In this document: piece by piece, positions 57,636-64,000 of the stretch
Numbering within the stretch: the first letter of the stretch is position 1
Layout of the letters: each line of letters begins with the position of its first letter
Assembly (NCBI RefSeq): GCF_003952425.1
Contig: NZ_CP034449.1
Location: 2,914,001 to 2,978,000, forward strand
From: Mesorhizobium sp. M2A.F.Ca.ET.046.03.2.1
GTDB lineage: Bacteria; Pseudomonadota; Alphaproteobacteria; Rhizobiales; Rhizobiaceae
Direction of reading: 5' to 3'
Length of the DNA stretch: 64,000 nt
Program-made: the position numbers and the translations under genes
Notes under the pieces: generated by a model
What the model was told of the DNA's origin: nothing
Database searches by the model: none
The model's input: only the letters and a program-made list of their open reading frames with translations

Positions 57636-58787
57636 TCATGCCGAGGCTTCATCCTGCATGGATTGACTGCGGTGCTTGTCTAACGCCTTGGTGCTCGGCA
57701 TCAAGGCGGCGTTTTCGGGTAGGCGTAGCGCTCGCCCGCGTAGTTCTTCGTATTCGGTCTTCAAAAGGGCACACGATACTTGGACGATCATATTCTCAGT
57801 ATCGATCCAGATGAGACCGCAGTCGAAGAGGGTATGCAGGTCCGACCGTAGCAGCAGCCCGTTATTGACGACGTTCGTAGCGTCGCCTTTGTAGGGCGAG
57901 ATATGTGCCGCTTCCAGCACGTCGACTACGCTGCAGCTGCTGATGGCGCAGCGGCCGTCATAGGCGGAGAGCAGGGCGTCGCGGAACTGCTGCTGCCCTC
58001 TACGCTGAGCAATCGTGCGTGCAATCCGTTCGCGCGCATCCTGGACGCTGTTCGGATCAAAAACGTCAGGGTCCGATTCCTCCGGTGCTATGATCGACGG
58101 ATGGCCTTGGTCGGCTCGATGCAGAATGAAGCTCGTGGGAGAGCCGCCGGAGTGGCTAACATAGTTGAACGGACCTAGATAGCGAAACCCGGCACCTTCG
58201 AACTCGTATTTGCGCTGGCGATAAAAGACCAGCAGCTCGAGTCCGTTTGCTCGATGATCTATGATCAATGAGTCGGTTCGGCCGCTCATCTGACCTTGCC
58301 AGTGCAGAACGTCGCCAACGAGCGAGTCATGGTACTGCGTCCTGTCGGCGGTCTTTTCAGCCGTGACAAAAAGCCAGACCCATCGAGTTCCGTTCAGGCG
58401 GAAGACGCCGGTATTCAAGGTGGCATCAACGATCCCGAACATTTGGCGAAGTCGATCGCGAGTGTAGACCTCGTGGATTTGCAAGTGCTGTGATGGCATT
58501 TCCGCCGAAGGGGCGGTTACTTGGAAGCCGAGCTGCTCAAGCTTCTTGCGGACTGTAGCGTCACCGCCACTGAAATCCGAGGCCTTCAATGGACCGAGGT
58601 CCGGGCGGGCGTAGCGATGGGCGACGCCGACGATCGCCTTTGAGTCGTACGGTTTTCCTTCGTGCTCCAACATGTATGCGCGGGCTTTGCCAAACCCGTA
58701 GCGCTCTAGAAAGGTTGGCCGGCCGAGCTGTTGGTATTCTTCGATCGCACGAAGAACGGCAGTCCTGTCGATGTGTTCGAATCCCAC
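57636..58787 (-). CDS. HNH endonuclease with ScoMcrA-like head and DUF3427-like domain
   Basis: A 383-aa putative modification-dependent restriction enzyme. The N-terminal part (about 5-90, RAIEEYQQLGRPTFLERYGF, SKAIVGVAHRYA, DFSGGDATV) resembles the ScoMcrA head domain. The middle (about 105-245: WLFVTAEKTADRTQYHDS, FHW-like LHWQGQMSG, YLGPFNYVSHSGG) resembles DUF3427. The C-terminal HNH (about 265-330) has CAISSC, LEAAHISPY and NGLLLRSDLHTLFD with the catalytic His. Its start follows the DUF6615-like gene stop by 42 bp, so the two are one operon. Confidence 0.78.
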   Translation of the reverse strand: MGFEHIDRTAVLRAIEEYQQLGRPTFLERYGFGKARAYMLEHEGKPYDSKAIVGVAHRYARPDLGPLKASDFSGGDATVRKKLEQLGFQVTAPSAEMPSQHLQIHEVYTRDRLRQMFGIVDATLNTGVFRLNGTRWVWLFVTAEKTADRTQYHDSLVGDVLHWQGQMSGRTDSLIIDHRANGLELLVFYRQRKYEFEGAGFRYLGPFNYVSHSGGSPTSFILHRADQGHPSIIAPEESDPDVFDPNSVQDARERIARTIAQRRGQQQFRDALLSAYDGRCAISSCSVVDVLEAAHISPYKGDATNVVNNGLLLRSDLHTLFDCGLIWIDTENMIVQVSCALLKTEYEELRGRALRLPENAALMPSTKALDKHRSQSMQDEASA

Positions 58788-58829
58788 ATTGCGCTCCCAG
58801 ATCTTTCCGCTGAATATTCAGACACCCGC

Positions 58830-59708
58830 TCATTCCTCGTCGAAGACAGTCAGTCCTGCGACGCCTTCACTGGGAAGGTTTCCCTCTTTAGAGACATCGT
58901 CCCCAGGAAGGGGGCTGTCCTGCCAATATGCAAAATCAAGGTAACGCCGTTCCTCGGGCGGTGCGTTGCGCGTCGAGCGGTCGAGTTCGATTAAACGGCG
59001 CACATATTTCGGCAGTTCGCGCTGCGAGGAAGCGACCTCAATGGCTTCTCGACGAACCGTTCTTTCTGCGCCCACAGTCCGGGGCGCGGCCAGGTTCCTT
59101 ACGTTCTTGAGAACCGAGGTCGGGAGATGGCCCCCGGAAGACGAGAGGCAGACCAGCGAGTGCCACGGATGCATCACGTGCCGCAGGTCTTTGATCTCAT
59201 TTGAGCCCACCCGTTGTACGTCTTCGGGCAGGGCGATTGCGCATCCCCAAAAACTTGGGCCGCGGTAGGAATGTGAGCAGCTATTTGGCAAGCCGCGAAG
59301 GCCACTAAAATGGTCGAAATTGTAAAAGCAATACAGCGGGTCGAGGTTGTTAGCCTTGGCGTTGGTAACCAGCGTCTTCAACTGGCCATATTTGTCACCG
59401 GACTTGAAGAGGCTCTCATATCGACCGCTCGGAAACAGACGCTTGGCTTGCACCCTGTAGCCAACGCCGCGCCCCTTTCTGGTGAACCACCATTCCCAAT
59501 CGGCACCGTGAACCTTTTCCTGTGGCTTGCTCGCTGGGATGATCGCAATGCCACTTTTCCAGTGGCGGAATGCAAGGTTGTAGAGGCAAGTTTCGGTTAT
59601 CGTTTCCTCGCCGACGAACAGACCCATGCTACGGGCGGACGCCATCTGTCTCCAGACGCGGCCCGCCTCTGTTCGGAAACTAGAGCAGAGTTGGACAGTT
59701 GACGCCAT
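58830..59708 (-). CDS. DUF6615-like putative nuclease
   Basis: A 292-aa protein. The pattern GEETITETCLYNLA, GADWEWWF (about residue 69) and YRVQAKRL (about 85), then DPLYCFYNF, matches DUF6615 as I recall it. E..D-W-E...QAK has the spacing of a PD-(D/E)xK-like nuclease core. It is the first gene of an operon with the HNH/McrA-like enzyme. A role as companion nuclease in a restriction or anti-phage module is inferred from this pairing. No methyltransferase is adjacent, in line with modification-dependent action. Confidence 0.62.
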   Translation of the reverse strand: MASTVQLCSSFRTEAGRVWRQMASARSMGLFVGEETITETCLYNLAFRHWKSGIAIIPASKPQEKVHGADWEWWFTRKGRGVGYRVQAKRLFPSGRYESLFKSGDKYGQLKTLVTNAKANNLDPLYCFYNFDHFSGLRGLPNSCSHSYRGPSFWGCAIALPEDVQRVGSNEIKDLRHVMHPWHSLVCLSSSGGHLPTSVLKNVRNLAAPRTVGAERTVRREAIEVASSQRELPKYVRRLIELDRSTRNAPPEERRYLDFAYWQDSPLPGDDVSKEGNLPSEGVAGLTVFDEE

Positions 59709-59798
59709 TAACCCCCCGTGCCGCTGACATCCTTTTCAGAGGCTGTATCTAACCGCACAGATATCGATTCGAGAAGATGTGGGCCAGGATCATTGCCT

Positions 59799-60458
59799 TT
59801 AGACGTTCTTGGCTTGAAGGCTGAGCCGGGCTGAAGAGAGTACCAAGACCAGATTTTTGGCGGTCTGGGGGTAAAAGGGATTGCCGTTGATCGTCACAGC
59901 ACCCGCCTCGTTAAGCCGACGCGCCAACTCGGAGTAAGACATCGTCTCCCAGGCACTGGGCAACAACTGGCGGATGTGGTTTGCAAATACGATCGCTCTT
60001 GCCCTGTTGGCCGCAGCCAGAATACCTCCATTTTTTCCAAGCACTGCTCCTCTGCGCTTGGCTTGGGCCAGCGCCGCTTTGGTCCGTTCTGAAATCAGTC
60101 GCCGTTCCTCCTGAGCTAGCGCGGCGAAGATATGTAGCTGAAAGTCCGTGGCATTCGGCATCTCAACGACGACAAGGCGGACTCCCTTTTCCATCATCGC
60201 TGAAATGAAGCTGACACGGCGCGAAAAGCGGTCTAACCGGGCAATTAGCAGGGAAGCTCCGGCTTTTTTGGCGGCGTTTATCGCTTTTGCCAGTTCGATT
60301 CGTCGATCGTTCCTGCCAGATTCCACCTCAACGAGTTCTCCGACCAGCTCGCCGTGAGCACCGGCAAATTGCCGGACCATCTGCTGCTGAGCCTCCAAAC
60401 CAAGTCCGGATCGAGCCTGTTTTTTGGTCGAAACGCGGTAATAGCCGACGTATTTCAT
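59799..60458 (-). CDS. Small serine recombinase (resolvase/invertase family)
   Basis: A 219-aa recombinase with the catalytic Ser10 in YYRVST, the arginines of ARLDRFSR, the E-helix region and a C-terminal HTH-like part (SYSELARRLNEAG). Length fits resolvases rather than the large integrase type. A perfect 10-bp inverted repeat stands 11 bp before its start. It may resolve multimers of the element or invert a segment; no second site is recognised. Confidence 0.88.
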   Translation of the reverse strand: MKYVGYYRVSTKKQARSGLGLEAQQQMVRQFAGAHGELVGELVEVESGRNDRRIELAKAINAAKKAGASLLIARLDRFSRRVSFISAMMEKGVRLVVVEMPNATDFQLHIFAALAQEERRLISERTKAALAQAKRRGAVLGKNGGILAAANRARAIVFANHIRQLLPSAWETMSYSELARRLNEAGAVTINGNPFYPQTAKNLVLVLSSARLSLQAKNV

Positions 60459-60469
60459 GAGGCTCCTTC

Positions 60470-60493
60470 AAACATAAACGCTGGTTTATGTTT
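60470..60493. promoter_or_regulatory. Perfect inverted repeat at the resolvase promoter
   Basis: AAACATAAAC (60470-60479) and GTTTATGTTT (60484-60493) are perfect complements around GCTG. At 11 bp from the resolvase start codon it may be an autoregulatory operator or one subsite of a res site; on the plus strand it could act as a terminator-like stem. Confidence 0.6.
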
Positions 60494-60850
60494 TAAGGGC
60501 TTCCTCAGACCTTGGGCTTGGGACAACGGTTCTCTATGGTTCGGAAAGCTAACTGGTACCGGTGCGGTTGGAATCGACGACCCCGCGATAGCTGCTGGCA
60601 ATTTTTAGAGAGGCGGTGGCGTCTCGGGCCTCAAACCGACATGCGATATGTTTCACTAACATTCCACAGCGTCAACAAAGGCAGAAAGGCAACGATGCTT
60701 CTTTTGAATTGACCCAGGATCGCGTTCATGCTGAGCGTTTATGTTGGGGATGACAGCGCGGCTTCGCGCTGTAGTCACAAAGGCGGCCGCGCCTTGGGGT
60801 AGTCCTATCGAGAAAACGACAATAAGAAAGACCTCGTGGGGGGGTGGATA
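60494..60850. other. Non-coding gap before the membrane system
   Basis: About 357 bp between divergent genes. No RNA gene, repeat or long frame with family similarity is seen. It should contain the promoter of the three-gene membrane system; TTGACC at 60708 may be a -35 box but no good -10 follows. Confidence 0.4.
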
Positions 60851-62302
60851 GTGGCAGTAACATTCGAGGCCTTGAACAGGCTGCGTGAAAAGGTGAGAGA
60901 GTCCCACCATGATTTTCGAGTAGGGACGGAAATCTTCCCTACCCTCGACGTGGAACGGGTCGCGCGAGATCTTTCACTTGAGGACACCGGCCGACGGCGG
61001 GGTAGAGAGAACCAGCCTTCGAAGTCTTCCAAGACGTTGGACGACGTCGAGAACACGATTGTAGAGCGGATCGAGGCTGAGAAGAAAGCCGCTCATCAAA
61101 CTCTCGAAGACAACCTGCAACTCTTTGCTGGGCGTCTCGGCAACCTGAATTTCGAGGAACAGTTTGGCCTCATTAGGCAAACCAACGCTTCGAGCGTATC
61201 CAATTTCAAAGCTGCAGTAACGGTCGGCGTGGACAAGCTTCACGGGTTGAGGGACGCACTCAATGAGGCCAAAAGGGAACATACCTGGTTCAAGGAAAAG
61301 CACGGGCTCGTACGCGCTGCAAGGGTCACAGAAGGGACTGCTCACTACTTGAGAATAACGCTCCTTCTATTCCTGTTCGGAGGGGAAACCGCAGGCAACG
61401 CTGCTTTTCTAGCGAAGGGCAATGCGCAAGGCTACTTCGGCGGATTGATCGAGGCCGCCCTTTTCTCTTTAGTCAATATTGGTGTGGCCCTCTTGGTAGC
61501 AATCTACCTTGCACGCTTGGTTACCCATAGGTCGTGGTTCGTAAAGTTTTGGGGTTCCGTATCCATCGTAGCGTACTTAGCCGCAGCGTTTCTGATAAAC
61601 CTCGTTCTCGCACACTACAGAGAGGTCAGCGGTACTTGGATAGAGGGAGCAGGTGTCGTCGCCTACCGACATATGCGGGACAACCCATTTGGATTGAACG
61701 ATGTCAGTTCATGGCTGCTTTTCTGCGTTGGGTTCATATTCTCGCTGATTGCATTCATCGACGGGTGTTACGTGCGTGACCCCTACCCTGGCTTTGCCGG
61801 GGTTGAGAAGCGCCTGCGCGATCGGCGCGATGAGTACGTGTCCGAGAAGGAAGACCTTATCGAAGAGCTTAAGAGTGTGCGCGACCAACACAATGAAGGG
61901 ATTGAGGAGGTCATCAAGGGTCTTGGAGCCCGGAGGAGGGAGTACCTTGCCATCATGGAGCATAGGTCCAGGCTTCTCTCGCTCTTCGCGCAACACCAGG
62001 ACCACCTGGAAAGAGCAGCCAACCAGCTCCTCTCAAAGTATCGCGAGGCCAACATCCACGAGCGGAAGGATCCTGCTCCGAAACATTTCTCGACTTCCTT
62101 CAAGCTGGAGCGAATAAAGCCCCGCGTTGCGCTCAATGACGAGTGGACGGACAAGGAGCTGGCGGCATCGGTCAGGCAAGCTCAGGAGGAGCTATCAGAG
62201 CAAATCAAAGCAATCGGCATCGAGTGCGAGAACGGTATCGAGAAGTACCGGGAACTCGACAATCTCTTCCCGGACGAAGTGAATGGCAAAGCGATCCCGT
62301 AG
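60851..62302 (+). CDS. Four-TM coiled-coil membrane protein (first gene of candidate defence system)
   Basis: A 483-aa inner-membrane protein. The N-terminal about 160 residues are cytosolic and helical (LEDNLQLFAGRLGNLNFEEQ given in part). Four hydrophobic segments follow (about 165-185, 195-220, 230-255, 285-305), with a conserved-looking loop IDGCYVRDPYPGF. The C-terminal 170 residues are strongly coiled coil (VEKRLRDRRDEYVSEKEDL). I do not recognise the family. GTG 60851 is chosen over GTG 60836. It overlaps the next gene by 20 bp, so the three genes are an operon. Confidence 0.65.
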   Translation: MAVTFEALNRLREKVRESHHDFRVGTEIFPTLDVERVARDLSLEDTGRRRGRENQPSKSSKTLDDVENTIVERIEAEKKAAHQTLEDNLQLFAGRLGNLNFEEQFGLIRQTNASSVSNFKAAVTVGVDKLHGLRDALNEAKREHTWFKEKHGLVRAARVTEGTAHYLRITLLLFLFGGETAGNAAFLAKGNAQGYFGGLIEAALFSLVNIGVALLVAIYLARLVTHRSWFVKFWGSVSIVAYLAAAFLINLVLAHYREVSGTWIEGAGVVAYRHMRDNPFGLNDVSSWLLFCVGFIFSLIAFIDGCYVRDPYPGFAGVEKRLRDRRDEYVSEKEDLIEELKSVRDQHNEGIEEVIKGLGARRREYLAIMEHRSRLLSLFAQHQDHLERAANQLLSKYREANIHERKDPAPKHFSTSFKLERIKPRVALNDEWTDKELAASVRQAQEELSEQIKAIGIECENGIEKYRELDNLFPDEVNGKAIP

Positions 62303-63095
62303 GAAACGAAAGGGCAATGTTCGGGAAGTTGTGGTTGGGACAGCCCTGCTTCTTCTCTTCGTTTTGATGTTGTCCGGCTTCGTTTGGCTCTGGCTCCGAT
62401 CTGGAGGCGTTGAGGTCGACTCTAAGAACTGCCCGGTCGACGGGCCAAACAGTGTCACGGCGGTGTTGATCGATACGACCGATCCAATATCGGTCACTAC
62501 ATTGACTGATCTGAGAAACGAACTCAGTAAGGCTGTTAGAGAAACCGAGCCCGGCGGTTACCTACGGATTGCGAACGTCACCGCAACAGCTGGGAAGGTC
62601 GAGACAAAGTTCGACGCCTGTAATCCAGGCGACGCGTCGTCGGTCGATCAATGGACCCACAATCGTCACCAGCAGCAAGACAAGTGGGAAAAGACATTCC
62701 ATAGGCCACTCGACGAACTTTTGAACGAGATCGGTCAGTCATCTGGATCGCAACAGTCTCCGATAATGGCGGCCATCCAGACCACCAAACTGAACCTGTT
62801 TGACAGCGATCTGGCGAAGCATGCTAAAAAGATCTTGATCGTCGCCTCGGATATGATCGAGCACACTGACCTTTACTCGCAATACAAGTTCGGGGTCGAA
62901 TACCGGAAATTCGAAGACAGCGCTGCCAATCTTCAGTATGGGACCTCCTTAGATGGCATATCTGTCGTCATCTTGTATGTTCGTCGACAGAACAAAAAAT
63001 TCTCAACCGACGAGCATGAACAGTTTTGGGGCAAGTGGGTCAGACTTCATCACGGAGATATGGACAAGCTTGTCCCGCTTGAGGGGCTAAATTAA
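62283..63095 (+). CDS. TM-anchored VWA-like protein (second gene of candidate defence system)
   Basis: A 270-aa protein: very basic N-terminus (MAKRSRRKRKGN), one TM segment (about 15-38, VVVGTALLLLFVLMLSGF), then a Rossmann-like alpha/beta domain. It begins with AVLIDTTDPIS (about 60), similar to the DxSxS metal-site loop of VWA domains with Thr in place of the first Ser, and later KKILIVASDMIEH (about 184) as the second conserved strand. The domain should face the periplasm. TAATG overlap with the third gene. Position and topology recall ZorB-like stators, but there is no OmpA domain. Confidence 0.62.
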   Translation: MAKRSRRKRKGNVREVVVGTALLLLFVLMLSGFVWLWLRSGGVEVDSKNCPVDGPNSVTAVLIDTTDPISVTTLTDLRNELSKAVRETEPGGYLRIANVTATAGKVETKFDACNPGDASSVDQWTHNRHQQQDKWEKTFHRPLDELLNEIGQSSGSQQSPIMAAIQTTKLNLFDSDLAKHAKKILIVASDMIEHTDLYSQYKFGVEYRKFEDSAANLQYGTSLDGISVVILYVRRQNKKFSTDEHEQFWGKWVRLHHGDMDKLVPLEGLN

Positions 63096-64000
63096 TGGCT
63101 ATTAGAAACCGATACACGGTCTCGGCATCCGCGAATTTCGCGTTGGTCGTCTACGGATTGTTCACCATCGGTGGCTGCATCTTCATCGCGGCAGCGAAGC
63201 TATCCGGAGTAGATCTGCGTGTCTCGATATCTGTTCCGATAGCGCTGATGCTCGGTTACCTCGCCGTTTCCATCGCCGTCGGCCGACTGCGGCTGCATGA
63301 CGAGCAAACGGGGGACAACCTCTATTACATGGGATTTCTTTTTACACTCTCTAGCTTGGGTGTGGCTCTGTTTCAGTTCACCTCAAGCGGGTCGACTGAC
63401 GAGGTGGTGAGGAATTTCGGTGTTGCTGTGACGTCGACCATTATGGGTATTGCGCTCCGGATTTTCTACAATCAAACCCGCCGCGATCCGATCGACATCG
63501 AACGGTCCGCCCGTCACGAGTTAGCCGACATGACGAGACGTGTTCGCGTTGAGCTAGAGAGCGCGTCACGCGAATTTGCCGACTTTCGTCGAGTGAGCAA
63601 TCAGATGCTGGAGGAGGGGTTTGGAGAAATCGTGACCCAAGCGCAACGAAATGGCGAGCACGTTAGAGAAACATTCGAAAAAATGGCAGCGGCGGCCATC
63701 AAGCCAGTGCAGGATGTTTCCGCCAGATTGAGCAATGCGATGGCCGAAAATTTCACTCGAGTTGAGGAGCAGTTCTCGGAAATAGCCAAGAAAGTCGAGG
63801 CTGCTTCGGCGCTGCTGGAAAGCGCAAATTCGACAATGGCCGGGTCTGTCTCGAGGCTCGGCGGCCAGGCTGACACAGTTGCCTCGAAGCTCGAAAGGGT
63901 TGTCGTACCAGACGAAGTCCTGAAGACGGAACTCGCTCCCATGGTCAAGCTCTTGGGTAATGCTGTTGCGCAGTACGCCATCAAGACTGAAACCGCTGCA
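63095..64000 (+). CDS. ZorA/MotA-like membrane protein with long helical tail (cut by window end)
   Basis: At least 302 aa, open to the window end. Four hydrophobic segments are predicted at about 14-34, 45-65, 78-98 and 108-127; the last (NFGVAVTSTIMGIALRIFY) has the small-residue and Thr pattern of MotA/ExbB/ZorA channel helices. The remainder is a long amphipathic helix (MLEEGFGEIVTQAQRNGE, ENFTRVEEQFSEIAKKVE) as in the cytosolic tail of ZorA. The ATG overlaps the preceding stop as TAATG. More genes of the system may follow outside the window. Confidence 0.6.
   Translation, partial: MAIRNRYTVSASANFALVVYGLFTIGGCIFIAAAKLSGVDLRVSISVPIALMLGYLAVSIAVGRLRLHDEQTGDNLYYMGFLFTLSSLGVALFQFTSSGSTDEVVRNFGVAVTSTIMGIALRIFYNQTRRDPIDIERSARHELADMTRRVRVELESASREFADFRRVSNQMLEEGFGEIVTQAQRNGEHVRETFEKMAAAAIKPVQDVSARLSNAMAENFTRVEEQFSEIAKKVEAASALLESANSTMAGSVSRLGGQADTVASKLERVVVPDEVLKTELAPMVKLLGNAVAQYAIKTETAA

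Larger units (their letters stand above)
36530..64000. mobile_element. Integrative element inserted in comM (left end to window edge)
   Basis: The left junction is defined by the truncated comM gene and the adjacent large serine recombinase. From there GC content falls and genes for replication, nucleases, regulators and unknown proteins dominate. No T4SS, coupling protein or phage structural genes are seen up to 64,000. The right junction, which should resume comM at VGLPDK, is not in the window. The coordinate 64000 is only the window limit. Confidence 0.8.

Noticed and set aside
36530..64000. Search for the right junction (comM 3' part) inside the window
   Set aside because: No VGLPDK-coding segment or its complement was found, and apparent matches lie inside other real genes, so the element end is taken to be outside.
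36617..64000. Possible ICE with conjugation machinery or prophage
   Set aside because: No relaxase of MOB type, VirB/TraD-like, terminase, portal, capsid or tail genes are seen; the HUH protein alone does not show conjugation.

Overview
The window looks like the chromosome of a Mesorhizobium-like alphaproteobacterium (Rhizobiales). The first 36 kb is GC-rich and contains glutathione synthetase, De Ley-Doudoroff-type galactose genes, sugar ABC transport, a GTTC-N7-GTTC SOS box further on, and rhizobial palindromic repeats. From about 36.5 kb the base composition falls and the gene content becomes that of a mobile element.

Chromosomal part, left to right: a TetR regulator with a sulfurtransferase, divergent from an SDR oxidoreductase through a double operator (0-2.3 kb); a decayed AraC regulator and a RibD-type reductase (2.3-3.5 kb); a ribose-type ABC transporter operon ending in an AHL-lactonase-like hydrolase, with a divergent LacI regulator (3.5-9 kb); an MFS transporter; an NrtR-like Nudix regulator, SPFH protein and NAD-kinase-like operon whose last gene is frame-broken (10.5-13.2 kb); a tightly overlapping seven-gene operon for a hydrogenase-4/complex I-like membrane complex whose catalytic subunit lacks the Ni-Fe cysteines, headed by a small HTH regulator (13.2-20.7 kb); a phosphopantetheinyl transferase, acetyltransferase and N-terminally truncated Pls/PosA-type synthetase (20.8-25.5 kb); a galactose/galactonate catabolic operon (25.6-28.8 kb); a GGDEF-EAL protein; glycosyltransferase and GtrA genes; gshB; and a GT8 glycosyltransferase.

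At 36,428 the first 35 or so codons of comM (yifB, Mg-chelatase-like AAA ATPase) are visible and then broken off. A 603-aa large serine recombinase starts 67 bp after the fragment. I read this as the left junction of an integrative element inserted in comM. No 3' part of comM is seen before 64,000, so the element is at least 27 kb and leaves the window. It carries a rolling-circle-type HUH protein and a 991-aa primase-helicase (possible autonomous replication), two Clp-fold proteases, several regulators (XRE, ArsR, MucR), secreted small proteins, an SOS-controlled cluster of small genes, a LigD-type DNA ligase, a nuclease, an HNH plus DUF6615-like nuclease pair that resembles a restriction module, a small serine resolvase, and at the right edge a three-gene membrane system. 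That system comprises a 4-TM coiled-coil protein, a TM-anchored VWA-like protein and a ZorA-like TM protein with a long helical tail, the last cut by the window end. It is the best candidate for an undescribed defence system here.

Several genes are interrupted by single-base changes, three of them in or beside homopolymers. Some of these 'pseudogenes' may be sequence errors rather than decay.
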